NCBI GenBank assembly: GCA_965230425.1
Contig: CBDDKW010000003.1
Span: forward strand, 1 to 64,000
DNA length: 64,000 bases
Direction: 5' to 3'
Source of the DNA: CBDDKW01 sp965230425
Lineage (GTDB): Bacteria > Pseudomonadota > Gammaproteobacteria > UBA1113
Part shown: positions 1 to 14,800 of the stretch, in pieces
How positions within the stretch are numbered: position 1 is the first letter of the stretch
Layout: every line of letters starts with the position of its first letter
Notes under the pieces: model-generated
The model's input: the letters and a program-made list of their open reading frames with translations, nothing else
Told to the model about the DNA's origin: nothing
The model's database searches: none
Translations under genes and position numbers: made by a program

Positions 1-1
1 C

Positions 2-2842
2 GAAGCAAAAAATGGAAAAGAGGCAAAAGAGACACCGAACACGCAAACAGATAATAATACAGCACGCGCCAATAAAAGTTACAGAACCATTATAACTGAT
101 GCTCTTGAAACTATAGAGCAACGCATATTTCTAAAAATCAACCTTCTAACCAGCATGTGTATTAGTGAACACGAATCAGTATTATCCCCCCTCTTAGATG
201 CAGGGGAAAAGTCAATAACTGTCTTAAGCACACTGGATGCAAGCTATTTTAATGGCAAAAAAGATTCTCGAATAATTAGTTTACATAAAATTTTAGCTGA
301 GGGTTATACAACATTAGCAAAGCTCACAACCCCAACTGGAAAAAAAACACCAGAAAATGTACAAAAATGCTGCGACTATTACGAACGCGCACGCCCGCAT
401 ATGCAAGCACATCCAAATGGTGCAAACAGCTTACAAATCAATTTACAACTTGCAAATATTGAATACTACTTAAGAAAATTTTCAGCTCAGCAGCTTACCA
501 CCCTTGACATCACAGTAACAGAGTTACAACTGGAACAACAACGATACTCGGCCTTCCTAGAGCGTTTAAAAACAGCAATCAAAGCAATCCTAACTATAGA
601 AATAGAAACAATAAGTCCAAACGACTTAAATCACTTATTAAACAGTCTTATACGTCAGACAGAGCAATATACAATCAATTTAATTAACTACATTAAAACA
701 CTTAGTGAACTAACTTATAGAACTGACTCCTTCACGAGTGAGAAACTGGAAGCTACAGATCTACTATTGCAACAGTTAGCTAACTTATGGAAACAGTTCT
801 TACAAAGCTGTGCTACCATCGCCGAAAACTGCCAAGCAAGAAAAATTATGTTCTGGCCACAGAATAAGCTGAATGGCTTAGAGCACTATACACCATATGC
901 CAACCTAACAGCAAAGACACTTCAAATATTTATAACTGGTAAAAAAATATTACATGGCCTAAGCAAAAGCAATGAAGAATCACTTGGTGATCTAGAAGAA
1001 CTTATCCAGCAACTCGAAGCAACTATAGCCTCTCATTTTAACATTCTAAAAACCATAAAAATCTTTGATCGCAATTACCGGGACAATTATCTCGCCATCT
1101 ATATTAATACTGCAAATTTATTGAGAGACGCTGCAAAAGAAATCAATTCAACCATACGCGCTGGACTTAAAAATGCAGACAAATTAGAAATTAACGAGCT
1201 ACACAGATTAGTAACATATTGTAATCTACATATTAGAATAACCAAGATTACCCAACAACTTAGTGATGCGCATACACGCCATAGCAAACAACTGTTTACC
1301 TCTGAAAACTCAGAAAGAAAATCAAGCAAGATGCGTATTGACCCTGCAGTTCTCATCAGCGCAAGTGAACGTTCAAGAGATAAATTTCAAGGAATGATAG
1401 ATAGTAAAGAAAAAGAAGCAGAGCATAGATCAACAAAAATAAAAAAACTCGAATTAACTATCGAGAAACTACAGGGCACCATAGATGAACAGGAAGGCAA
1501 CAAAAGTAAACTTATAATAGAACGTGACACATTAAAATCAAAATTAACAGTTCGAGAGAATGAGCTTGATGATATCAAGCGAGAAAGAGAGAAACAAACG
1601 AAAGAGAAACACTCTAAAATTGAATATAACGAAAATGAAATCACTCTCCTTAAAAAAGAAATAAAAGATAAAAATGATGAAATAAATTTTGAACAAGATA
1701 ATTTAGATGACTTAAATAAAAAGATAGAAAAACTCGACAAAGATATTGAGGCTATCGAAACATCAGTCTGCGAACGCTTAGGTCGTATTACTAATGAGCG
1801 AGATCAAGCGCGCGACGCTATTTCGGAACTTCAGAATGAATTAACTGATGCAGAAAATACTATTAAAGAAGCCACGCAAGCTATTGAAGAACTAAGACAT
1901 TCCACAGATGGCTCAATTAAACAATCGGCTGAAAATTTAAAATCAGCTAAAAATCAATATGAACAACAGACTTCTAAAATTAATAAGACCATCAGTAACA
2001 ATGAATATGAACTTAAACTAAATAATGATGAGCTGGAAAGAAAAGAGGCTGAATTACCTGGCTTACACAATGCAATAGTCGCAAACGAACACAAAAACAA
2101 ATTTTTAGAAAATAAATATGCAGATTTAGCTAATACCGTAAAGAGTGAAATTCCAAATAAAATATCACAATTAAATAAAGCCATCGAGGAGCAAAAGCAG
2201 TCACTAAAAACACTTAAGCAGAAATTCAGTACCAAAGAGCACGCTCATGAACAGTTAATTAAGGAAAGCCAACAAAAAATTACTGAACATGAACAAGCAC
2301 TAGAAAAAAGACAAGCTGAACAGGAACAAAAGAAAACACAGCTCAGCCAACTTGTAGCTGAATTTAATGATAAATACGGAAAGCTAGCGAATAATGAAGA
2401 CATTTCAGAAACTGATGCAGCTAAACTAGACACGGAAACAAAAGAATTACTGAAAAGAAAAAGAAATATTGCCAAAGAATACCGTCAATTAAAGCATGAA
2501 AGCACTGACTTACAAAAATATGTTGGTACAACACTGCCTGGCGAGATTGCTGACTTAACTAGCAATATCTCGCAATTAGAACAAGAAAATCAAACCATTA
2601 ACGATGAGCTTGCAGAGTTGAATAGCCGCCCTCTTCCACATATAGATGATATAAATAATTTAGAACAAGAAGTGCAAAACATAAGCACAAAAATATCTAC
2701 CTGCGATAGCATAATAGCAAGCACACGCAAAGAAAAAAAACCCGCACAAAAAGAACTGGATAAATTGACAAAAGTAAAATCTGAAGAAAATTCAACAAAA
2801 CGAACTGCTCGAAAGCCAACACGAAATAGTCAACGAAGATAG
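2..2842 (+). CDS. Large coiled-coil protein of unknown function, 5' end outside the window
   Basis: The reading frame is open from base 2. The first ATG at 155 has no ribosome binding site and 51 sense codons precede it in frame, so the true start lies left of the window. About 946 residues are visible. The first ~440 are mixed helical sequence. From about visible residue 445 to 920 the protein is extremely rich in K, E, Q, N and L with long heptad-like stretches, which indicates an extended coiled coil. The tail is basic (ends TRNSQRR). I see no signal peptide, membrane segment or catalytic motif in the visible part. It converges on the giant adhesin gene with 45 bp between the stops. Candidates are a structural/filament-like protein or a secreted effector with a coiled-coil body; the sequence does not decide between them. 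Confidence 0.8.
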   Translation, partial: EAKNGKEAKETPNTQTDNNTARANKSYRTIITDALETIEQRIFLKINLLTSMCISEHESVLSPLLDAGEKSITVLSTLDASYFNGKKDSRIISLHKILAEGYTTLAKLTTPTGKKTPENVQKCCDYYERARPHMQAHPNGANSLQINLQLANIEYYLRKFSAQQLTTLDITVTELQLEQQRYSAFLERLKTAIKAILTIEIETISPNDLNHLLNSLIRQTEQYTINLINYIKTLSELTYRTDSFTSEKLEATDLLLQQLANLWKQFLQSCATIAENCQARKIMFWPQNKLNGLEHYTPYANLTAKTLQIFITGKKILHGLSKSNEESLGDLEELIQQLEATIASHFNILKTIKIFDRNYRDNYLAIYINTANLLRDAAKEINSTIRAGLKNADKLEINELHRLVTYCNLHIRITKITQQLSDAHTRHSKQLFTSENSERKSSKMRIDPAVLISASERSRDKFQGMIDSKEKEAEHRSTKIKKLELTIEKLQGTIDEQEGNKSKLIIERDTLKSKLTVRENELDDIKREREKQTKEKHSKIEYNENEITLLKKEIKDKNDEINFEQDNLDDLNKKIEKLDKDIEAIETSVCERLGRITNERDQARDAISELQNELTDAENTIKEATQAIEELRHSTDGSIKQSAENLKSAKNQYEQQTSKINKTISNNEYELKLNNDELERKEAELPGLHNAIVANEHKNKFLENKYADLANTVKSEIPNKISQLNKAIEEQKQSLKTLKQKFSTKEHAHEQLIKESQQKITEHEQALEKRQAEQEQKKTQLSQLVAEFNDKYGKLANNEDISETDAAKLDTETKELLKRKRNIAKEYRQLKHESTDLQKYVGTTLPGEIADLTSNISQLEQENQTINDELAELNSRPLPHIDDINNLEQEVQNISTKISTCDSIIASTRKEKKPAQKELDKLTKVKSEENSTKRTARKPTRNSQRR

Positions 2843-2887
2843 ATATTAAAAGATAATACACCTATAACATCTCATATTTGAGGGCTT

Positions 2888-5800
2888 CTAACTAGTAATA
2901 GTGAGATTCTGGTTATCGAGCAAATTAGATATAATTTGTGCTTCAGTTAAGGTGTTACCTGCAGTGATATCTACACCTTGCAAAACTATAGTTTGTGTCA
3001 CATTACCATCACCATTAGGGCTAACACTAATTTCGGTATTACCTGCATTAAATTGAAAATCTAGGTATTGACTTAAAGTATCAATCGTTGCACCTTGTAA
3101 CATATCACCCAACTCTAAGGTATCACCACCTGCTCCAGCAGTGAAATCAGTTATTGTATCCACGGCTGGCGTAGCAATTGTACCCTGGTCCGCTAAGGCC
3201 CAAGCAAATGAATCACTCCCGGCACCACCTGTTAAGGTATCATCACCTGCACCACCACTGATTTTATCAGCATCAGCACCTGTATTAATTACATCATTGC
3301 CGGCATCACCCGAAACATCATCATTACCTGCTGCAGTTGTAATATTATCTACACCATCGCCACCACTGATAACATCATCACCATCACTGCCACCGCTGAT
3401 AGTATCATTACCTGCGCGCCCCATAATAATGTTACTATTTGCATCACCGGTTATATTATCATTCCCAGTGGTACCAAAAACGGAATCATCAATTTCACCA
3501 ACAATTACTGTAATAGTATCTACAGTATTCGCTGTGTCATTATTTGATGGTTCAGTTGATATGGCCGTAACAGTTAAATTAATCGTTCCAGTGAAGCCTA
3601 TAGCTGGTGTAATCGTTAACCCAGCTAATTGGGCAGGTGTTAACTCCCATACACCACCACCAAGGTTGTTACCCGCACTTAATGTTGCTGTCAATGGCAC
3701 ATTTGATATTTGAACAGTGAGCGTTTCTGTAGGATTATTTGATATAATTTCTGCATCAATATTTAACTCAATCGGTGTGACATATTGTAGCTGACCGTTA
3801 ATGCGTACATTATCTACCAGTAATGTTGAATCTACTGCGGTATCGCGGACATTCATGATGACAAAACCAATTTCAATGATACCATCAGTGGCGACATTAA
3901 ATGTCTGAGTTTGCCAACCTAAGAAACCAACACCGCCAATATCAGAAGCTCGAGCTAATAAAGTTGCCACACCATCAACAACTAATACTACAATATCGTT
4001 ATATCCTTGGGCAATAAATCCTGCATTCTCTCCATTATAAAAATTCCAATCAATATCGATGGTATCACCCGCATTAACCTGAATCGCTGTCTGAATATAT
4101 GCACCATCTGTCGCATCAGCACTGAATGAATCTAATGTTCCTGGCGCTAAGCCAAGAGCACTCTCAATAGATGCTTGTGTATCTGGCCCCGTGGTAAGCT
4201 CAGCCATATTACTACCCTGTGTTGGTGTAACCCCCATAAAATCAGTACTGATAGCAACACTATTAGATGTGCTCCATGACGTAAATCCTGATTCAAAACT
4301 CATAGGTGGGTTATTAATACTTAAGGCTTGTGGCGGTGATACTAACACTGCAGGATCGGCATCGGCAACAACGGTGACATTCACAGTGCCCGTCTCAGTT
4401 AAGCCATTAGACATCACTGTATAAGTGAAACTATCTGTGCCATTATAATCATCATTAGGCACATAGGTGATGGTATTATTAGGTTCAATAATGACCATAC
4501 CATTACTGGCTGTACCTACCCCAGTGATTGTTGGACTACCATTAAATACATCATTGTCTAACACATCAATATTTACTGAGTTATCTTCTGTAGTATTAGC
4601 AGTATCATTATTCACAATTAATTGGTCAAGTAAGATATTGACACTTGCGGCAGTGGATGTATTACCTGCAGCATCAGTTGCTGTAGCTGATACAGCAATC
4701 GTACCATTATCCAAATTCGTAATATCCGCTTCATTGCCCAACAATGTCCATACGCCCAATGCATTTGTTAAGGCTTGGGCAGTGACGGTATTATTATTTT
4801 GATCAGTGAACGTGACATCTACCACGCTATTAGGTTCAGCCGTACCACTAACCAATACATCTTGGTCTTCATCAGCATCAACAATATTATCACCCTCAAT
4901 AGGCGTATCGATGGTGGGTGGTAAAGGTATATCATTATCTAAGGTAATATTAGTAGTAGCTGCTGGTGATGTATTACCTGCGGCATCGGTAGCCGTGGCT
5001 GATACGGTGATCGGACCATCATCGAGACCAGAAATGTCGGCTTCATTTCCCAGTAAAGTCCATACCCCTGCCCCATTAGTGGTGACTTGTGCGGTGACAA
5101 AATTATTGTTCTGATCTAAGAACGTTACATTAACTATGCTATTAGGCTCAGCCGTACCTGACACTAAGACATCATCATCTTCGGCGGCATTAACAATATT
5201 ATCCCCTTCAATGGGCGTATCAATGGTCGGTGCTGCTGGGATACCATTGTCTAAGGTAATATTCGCTGTGGCTGCTGGTGAGGTATTACCGGCAGCATCG
5301 GTAGCCGTGGCTGATACGGTAATTGGACCATCATCAAGACCAGAGATATCCGCTTCATTACCGAGTAAAGTCCATACGCCGGCACCATTCGTCGTCACTT
5401 GTGCGGTGACAGTATTGTTGTTTTGATCGGTAAAGGTGACATCAATCGTACTGTTAGGCTCGGCGGTACCAGAAACCAAGACATCATCATCTTCGGCGGC
5501 ATTAACAATATTATCCCCTTCAATGGGCGTATCAATGGTCGGTGCTGCTGGGATACCATTGTCTAAGGTAATATTCGCTGTGGCTGCTGGTGAGGTATTA
5601 CCGGCAGCATCGGTAGCCGTGGCTGATACGGTAATTGGACCATCATCTAAGCCAGAGATGTCGGCTTCATTACCCAGTAAGGTCCATACGCCAGCGCCGT
5701 TGGTGGTCACTTGTGCGGTGACCGTATTGTTGTTTTGATCAGTAAAAGTGACATCAACCGTGCTATTAGGCTCAGCCGTACCCGACACTAACACATCATC

Positions 5801-8800
5801 ATCTTCCGCCGCATTAACAATATTATCACCTTCAATAGGTGTATCAATGGTAGGTGCTAACGGTACATCATTATCAAGTACAATATTTGCTGTAGCGGCT
5901 GGTGAGGTATTACCCGCAGCATCGGTAGCCGTGGCTGATACGGTGATCGGACCGTCATCGAGACCAGAAATGTCGGCTTCATTGCCTAATAAAGTCCACA
6001 CACCTGCACCATTGGTAGTCACTTGCGCTGTAACAGTATTGTTGTTTTGATCAGTAAAGGTTACATCGACAGTACTATTAGGTTCAGCGGTACCGGAGAC
6101 TAAGACATCATCATCTTCCGCCGCATTAACAATATTATCACCTTCAATGGGTGCATCAATCGTTGGAGCCGCTGGGATACCATTGTCTAAGGTAATATTC
6201 GTTGTAGCGGCCGGTGAGGTATTACCAGCAGCATCCGTAGCGGTGGCTGATACGGTGATCGGACCATCATCTAAACCAGAGATATCGGCTTCATTACCCA
6301 GTAAAGTCCACACACCCGCACCGTTGGTCGTCACTTGGGCCGTGACAAAATTATTGTTCTGATCTAAGAAGGTCACATCAACCGTACTGTTCGGTTCTGC
6401 GGTACCCGACACTAAGACATCATTATCTTCGGCGGCATTAACAATATTATCACCTTCAATAGGCGTATCGATGGTGGGTGCTAATGGCACATCATTATCT
6501 AAAGTAACATTCGCATTCGCGGGTGGCGATATATTACCTGCTGCATCAGTAGATGTAGCTGAGATTACAATAGGACCATCGTCTAAGCCAGAGATGTCGG
6601 CTTCATTACCCAGTAAAGTCCACACACCTGCGCCGTTGGTCGTCACTTGGGCCGTGACAAAATTATTGTTCTGATCTAAGAAGGTCACATCAACCGTACT
6701 GTTCGGTTCTGCGGTACCCGACACTAAGACATCATTATCTTCGGCGGCATTAACAATATTATCACCTTCAATAGGTGTATCAATGGTAGGTGCTAACGGT
6801 ACATCATTATCAAGTACAATATTTGCTGTAGCGGCTGGTGAGGTATTACCCGCAGCATCGGTAGCCGTGGCTGATACGGTGATCGGACCGTCATCGAGAC
6901 CAGAAATGTCGGCTTCATTGCCTAATAAAGTCCACACACCTGCACCATTTGTCGTCACTTGCGCAGTGACCGTATTGTTGTTTTGATCAGTAAAAGTGAC
7001 ATCAACCGTGCTATTAGGCTCAGCCGTACCCGACACTAAGACATCATCATCTTCGGTGGCATTAACAATATTGTCACCTTCAATCGGTGTATCAATGGTA
7101 GGTGCTACTGGAATACCATTATCTAAAGTAATGTTAGCCGTGGCGGTTGGTGAGGTATTACCTGCAGCATCGGTAGCGGTGGCTGATACGGTAATCGGAC
7201 CATCATCTAAACCAGAGATATCCGCTTCATTACCCAGTAAAGTCCACACACCTGCACCATTAGTGGTAACTTGCGCAGTGACGGTATTATTGTTTTGATC
7301 AGTAAAAGTGACATCAATCGTGCTATTAGGCTCAGCGGTACCGGAAACTAAGACATCATCATCTTCCGCGGCATTAACAATATTATCACCTTCAATGGGC
7401 GTATCAATCGTCGGTGCTAACGGTACATCATTATCGAGTACAATATTTGCTGTAGCTGCTGGTGAGGTATTACCCGCGGCATCGGTAGCGGTGGCTGATA
7501 CAGTAATCGGACCGTCATCGAGACCAGAAATGTCGGCTTCATTGCCTAATAAAGTCCACACACCTGCACCATTTGTCGTCACTTGCGCAGTGACCGTATT
7601 GTTGTTTTGATCAGTAAAAGTGACATCAACCGTGCTATTAGGCTCAGCCGTACCCGACACTAAGACATCATCATCTTCGGTGGCATTAACAATATTGTCA
7701 CCTTCAATCGGTGTATCAATGGTAGGTGCTACTGGAATACCATTATCTAAAGTAATGTTAGCCGTGGCGGTTGGTGAGGTATTACCTGCAGCATCGGTAG
7801 CGGTGGCAGATACCGTAATCGGACCATCGTCTAAGCCAGAGATGTCAGCCTCATTACCCAATAAAGTCCATACGCCTGCGCCATTAGTGGTGACTTGGGC
7901 AGTGATAGTATTGTTGTTTTGATCAGTAAAGGTCACATCAACCGTGCTATTAGGTTCAGCCGTACCTGACACTAAGACATCATCATCTTCGGCGGCATTA
8001 ACAATATTATCACCTTCAATGGGCGTATCAATCGTCGGTGCTAACGGTACATCATTATCAAGTACAATATTTGCTGTAGCTGCTGGTGAGGTATTACCCG
8101 CCGCATCGGTAGCAGTCGCTGATACGGTAATTGGGCCACCATCGAGGCCAGAAATATCGGCTTCATTACCCAGTAAGGTCCACACACCTGCGCCATTGGT
8201 CGTCGCTTGTGCGGTGACAAAATTATTGTTCTGATCGAGGAACGTTACATCAACCGTGCTGTTCGGTTCTGCGGTACCCGACACTAAGACATCATCATCT
8301 TCAGCGGCATTAACAATATTATCCCCTTCAATAGGCGTATCAATCGTGGGTGCTGCTGGGATACCATTATCTAAAGTAATATTCGCTGTGGCTGCTGGTG
8401 ACGTATTACCTGCAGCATCGGTGGCGGTGGCTGATACCGTAATCGGACCATCATCTAAACCAGAGATATCCGCTTCATTACCCAGTAAGGTCCACACACC
8501 TGCACCATTCGTCGTCGCTTGGGCGGTGACAAAATTATTGTTCTGATCTAAGAACGTCACATCAACCGTACTATTAGGCTCTGCTGTACCAGACACTAAG
8601 ACATCATCATCTTCTGATTCATTGACAACATTGTCCCCCTCGATGGGTGTATCGATGGTAGGTGCTAGTGGTACGTCATTATCAAGTACAATATTTGCTG
8701 TAGCTGCTGGTGAGGTATTACCCGCCGCATCCGTAGCCGTGGCTGATACCGTAATCGGACCATCATCTAAACCAGAGATATCCGCTTCATTACCCAGTAA

Positions 8801-11800
8801 GGTCCACACACCCGCACCATTCGTCGTCGCTTGTGCGGTGACAAAATTATTGTTCTGATCTAAGAACGTCACATCAACCGTACTATTAGGCTCCGCCGTA
8901 CCTGAGACGAGAACATCATCATCTTCGGCAGCATTAACAATATTATCACCTTCAATAGGTGTATCAATGGTAGGTGCTACTGGAATACCATTATCTAAAG
9001 TAATGTTAGCCGTGGCGGTTGGTGAGGTATTACCTGCAGCATCGGTGGCGGTGGCTGATACCGTAATCGGACCATCATCTAAACCAGAGATATCCGCTTC
9101 ATTACCCAGTAAGGTCCACACACCTGCACCATTCGTCGTCGCTTGGGCCGTGACCGTATTGTTGTTTTGATCAGTAAAAGTGACATCAACCGTGCTATTA
9201 GGCTCAGCCGTACCCGACACTAAGACATCATCATCTTCGGTGGCATTAACAATATTGTCACCTTCAATCGGACTATCGATGGTGGGTGCTAGCGGTACAT
9301 CATTATCAAGTACAATATTCGCTGTGGCGGCGGGTGAGGTATTACCCGCAGCATCCGTAGCAGTGGCTGATACGGTGATCGGACCGTCATCGAGACCAGA
9401 GATGTCGGCTTCATTGCCTAATAAAGTCCACACACCTGCACCATTGGTCGTCGCTTGTGCGGTGACAAAATTATTGTTCTGATCGAGGAACGTTACATCA
9501 ACCGTGCTGTTCGGTTCTGCGGTACCCGACACTAAGACATCATCATCTTCAGCGGCATTAACAATATTATCCCCTTCAATAGGTGTATCAATCGTTGGAG
9601 CTAGCGGGACATCATTATCTAAAGTAACATTGGCATTCGCGGTTGGTGATATATTTCCAGCTCCGTCAGTAGCTGTAGCTGAAATTGCAATCGGACCATC
9701 ATCTAAACCAGAGATATCGGCTTCATTACCCAGTAAAGTCCACACGCCAGCGCCATTGGTGGTCACTTGCGCAGTGACCGTATTATTGTTTTGATCGGTG
9801 AAAGTTACATCAACCGTGCTATTAGGCTCAGCGGTACCTGACACTAAGACATCATCATCTTCAGCGGCATTAACAATATTATCCCCTTCAATGGGTGTAT
9901 CAATGGTGGGGGCTGCTGGGATACCATTATCTAAAGTAATATTCGCTGTGGCTGCGGGCGAGGTATTACCCGCAGCATCGGTAGCCGTGGCTGATACGGT
10001 GATCGGACCATCATCGAGACCAGAAATGTCGGCTTCATTACCCAGTAAAGTCCACACCCCTGCCCCATTAGTCGTCACTTGCGCCGAAACAGTATTGTTG
10101 TTTTGATCAGTAAAGGTGACATCAATCGTGCTGTTAGGCTCCGCCATACCTGAGACGAGAACATCATCATCTTCAGCGGCATTAACAATATTATCCCCTT
10201 CAATAGGTGTATCGATGGTAGGTGCTAGTGGTACGTCATTATCAAGTACAATATTTGCTGTAGCGGCTGGTGAGGTATTACCCGCCGCATCCGTAGCCGT
10301 GGCTGATACGGTAATCGGACCATCATCTAAACCAGAGATATCCGCTTCATTACCCAGTAAGGTCCACACACCCGCACCATTCGTCGTCGCTTGGGCCGTG
10401 ACAAAATTATTGTTCTGATCGAGGAACGTTACATCAACTGTGCTATTAGGCTCAGCCGTACCTGACACTAACACATCATCATCTTCCGCCGCATTAACAA
10501 TATTATCCCCTTCAATAGGCGTATCAATGGTGGGCGCTGCTGGGATACCATTGTCTAAGGTAATATTCGCTGTAGCGGCGGGTGAGGTATTACCTGCTGC
10601 ATCAGTAGATGTAGCTGAAATTGCAATAGGGCCATCATCTAAGCCAGAAATGTCGGCTTCATTACCCAGTAAGGTCCATACGCCAGCGCCGTTGGTGGTC
10701 ACTTGTGCTGTGACAAAATTATTATTCTGATCTAAGAACGTCACATCAATGGTACTATTAGGTTCAGCGGTACCAGAAACTAAAACGTCATTATCTTCGG
10801 CAGCATTAACAATATTATCACCTTCAATGGGCGTATCAATGGTGGGAGCTGCTGGAATACCATTGTCTAAGATGATGTTTGCTGTAGCTGCAGGTGACGC
10901 ATTACCCGCGGCATCGGTAGCAGTGGCTGATACCGTGATCGGACCATCATCGAGACCAGAAATATCGGCTTCATTGCCTAATAAAGTCCATACGCCCGCG
11001 CCATTGGTGGTCACTTGGGCCGTGACAAAATTATTGTTCTGATCTAAGAACGTCACATCAATGGTACTATTAGGCTCGGCCGTACCCGAGACTAAGACAT
11101 CATCATCTTCAGCGGCATTAACAATATTATCACCTTCAATCGGGGTGTCGATAGTCGGTGCTGTAGGAATATCATTATCTAAGGCGATATTCGCGGTAGC
11201 GGCTGGTGAGGTATTGCCCGCGGCATCCGTAGCGGTGGCTGATACCGTAATGGGACCATCATCTAGGCCAGAGATGTCGGCTTCATTACCCAGTAAGGTC
11301 CACACACCTGCACCATTCGTCGTCGCTTGTGCGGTTACCGTATTGTTGTTTTGATCAGTAAAGGTCACATCAACCGTACTGTTAGGCTCAGCCGTACCGG
11401 AGACTAAGACATCATCATCTTCGGCGGCATTAACAATATTATCACCTTCGATAGGTGTATCAATGGTAGGTGCTGCTGGGATACCATTGTCTAAGGTTAT
11501 ATTCGCTGTGGCTGCTGGTGATGTATTACCTGCGGCATCGGTTGCAGTCGCCGACACCGTAATCGGCCCATCATCGAGACCTGAAATATCCGCTTCATTA
11601 CCCAATAAAGTCCACACGCCAGCGCCATTGGTAGTCACTTGTGCAGTAACAAAATTATTGTTCTGATCGAGGAAGGTCACATCAATCGTGCTATTAGGCT
11701 CGGCTGTACCCGACACTAACACATCATCATCTTCCGCCGCATTAACAATATTATCCCCTTCAATCGGACTATCGATGGTGGGTGCTAGCGGTACATCATT

Positions 11801-14800
11801 ATCAAGCACTATATTTGCTGTGGCTGCCGGTGAGGTATTACCCGCAGCATCCGTAGCTGTTGCTGATACGGTAATCGGACCATCGTCTAAGCCAGAGATG
11901 TCGGCTTCATTACCCAGTAAAGTCCATACGCCCGCGCCATTAGTGGTGACTTGTGCCGTAACAGTATTGTTGTTTTGATCAGTAAAGGTCACATCAATCG
12001 TACTGTTAGGCTCAGCCGTACCTGACACTAAGACATCATCATCTTCGGCGGCATTAACAATATTATCCCCTTCAATGGGCGTATCAATCGTTGGAGCTGC
12101 TGGAATACCATTATCTAAAGTAACATTCGCATTCGCGGGTGGCGATATATTACCTGCACCATCAGTGGCTGTAGCTGAAATTGCAATAGGACCATCATCG
12201 AGGCCAGAGATATCCGCTTCATTGCCTAATAAAGTCCACACACCTGCACCATTCGTCGTCGCTTGGGCCGTGACAAAATTATTGTTCTGATCTAAGAAGG
12301 TCACATCAACCGTACTGTTCGGTTCTGCGGTACCCGACACTAAGACATCATCATCTTCCGCGGCATTAACAATATTATCGCCTTCAATAGGACTATCAAT
12401 CGTCGGTGCTAGCGGTATATCATTATCGAGTACAATATTTGCTGTAGCGGCTGGTGAGGTATTACCTGCCGCATCGGTAGCGGTGGCTGATACCGTTATT
12501 GGACCATCATCGAGGCCAGAAATGTCGGCTTCATTACCCAGTAAAGTCCATACGCCCGCGCCATTAGTCGTGACTTGTGCCGTAACAGTATTGTTGTTTT
12601 GATCAGTAAAAGTCACATCAATCGTACTGTTAGGCTCAGCCGTACCTGACACTAAGACATCATCATCTTCCGCGGCATTAACAATATTATCCCCTTCAAT
12701 GGGCGTATCAATCGTTGGAGCTGCTGGGATACCATTGTCTAAGGTAATATTCGCGGTAGCTGCGGGTGAGGTATTACCTGCCGCATCGGTAGCAGTAGCT
12801 GATACGGTGATCGGACCATCATCAAGACCAGAGATATCCGCTTCATTACCCAATAAAGTCCACACACCCGCACCGTTGGTCGTCACTTGCGCTGTGACAA
12901 AATTATTGTTCTGATCTAAGAACGTCACATCAATGGTGCTGTTAGGCTCGGCTGTACCCGACACTAACACATCATCATCTTCCGCAGCATTGACAATATT
13001 ATCCCCTTCAATCGGACTATCGATGGTGGGTGCTAGCGGTACATCATTATCAAGCACTATATTTGCTGTGGCAGCTGGTGACGTATTACCGGCTGCATCG
13101 GTAGCGGTGGCAGATACGGTAATCGGCCCATCGTCTAAGCCAGAAATATCGGCTTCATTTCCTAATAAAGTCCATACCCCGGCACCGTTGGTCGTCGCTT
13201 GGGCCGTGACAAAATTATTGTTCTGATCGAGGAACGTTACATCAACCGTGCTGTTAGGCTCCGCCGTACCTGAGACGAGAACATCATCATCTTCGGCAGC
13301 ATTAACAATATTATCCCCTTCAATAGGTGTATCAATGGTAGGTGCTAACGGTACATCATTATCAAGTACAATATTTGCTGTAGCGGCTGGTGAGGTATTA
13401 CCCGCAGCATCGGTAGCCGTGGCTGATACGGTGATCGGACCGTCATCGAGACCAGAGATGTCCGCTTCATTGCCTAATAAAGTCCACACACCTGCACCAT
13501 TGGTAGTCACTTGCGCGGTGACCATATTGTTGTTTTGATCAGTAAAGGTTACATCGACAGTACTATTAGGTTCAGCGGTACCCGACACTAAGACATCATC
13601 ATCTTCCGCCGCATTAACAATATTATCGCCTTCAATAGGACTATCAATCGTCGGTGCTAGCGGTATATCATTATCGAGTACAATATTTGCTGTAGCGGCT
13701 GGTGAGGTATTACCCGCAGCATCGGTAGCCGTGGCTGATACGGTGATCGGACCATCATCAAGACCAGAGATATCCGCTTCATTGCCCAATAAAGTCCACA
13801 CACCTGCACCATTCGTCGTCGCTTGGGCCGTGACAAAATTATTGTTCTGATCGAGGAACGTTACATCAACCGTACTGTTCGGTTCTGCGGTACCCGACAC
13901 TAAGACATCATCATCTTCCGCTGCATTAACAATATTATCCCCTTCAATAGGCGTATCAATGGTGGGTGCTAGTGGTACATCATTATCTAAAGTAACATTC
14001 GCATTCGCGGGTGGCGATATATTACCTGCACCATCAGTGGCTGTAGCTGAAATTGCAATAGGACCATCATCGAGGCCAGAGATATCCGCTTCATTGCCTA
14101 ATAAAGTCCACACACCTGCACCATTCGTCGTCGCTTGGGCCGTGACAAAATTATTGTTCTGATCGAGGAACGTTACATCAACCGTGCTGTTCGGTTCTGC
14201 GGTACCCGACACTAAGACATCATCATCTTCGGCGGCGTTAACAATATTATCCCCTTCAATAGGCGTATCAATCGTGGGTGCTGCTGGGATACCATTATCT
14301 AAAGTGATATTGGCCGTCGCTGCTGGTGACGTATTACCTGCAGCATCCGTAGCGGTGGCTGATACGGTAATGGGACCATCATCTAGGCCAGAAATGTCGG
14401 CTTCATTACCGAGTAAAGTCCATACGCCTGCGCCATTAGTCGTTACTTGCGCGGTGACCGTATTGTTGTTTTGATCAGTAAAGGTCACATCAACCGTGCT
14501 ATTAGGTTCAGCAGTACCCGACACTAAGACATCATCATCTTCGACGGCATTAACAATATTATCACCTTCAATCGGTGTATCAATCGTTGGAGCTGCTGGG
14601 ATACCATTATCTAAAGTAATATTCGCTGTGGCTGCGGGTGACGTATTACCCGCTGCATCGGTAGCGGTTGCTGATACCGTAATTGGGCCATCATCTAGCC
14701 CAGAAATATCGGCTTCATTGCCTAATAAAGTCCACACACCTGCACCATTGGTGGTCACTTGCGCAGTTACGGTATTATTGTTTTGATCGGTGAAAGTTAC

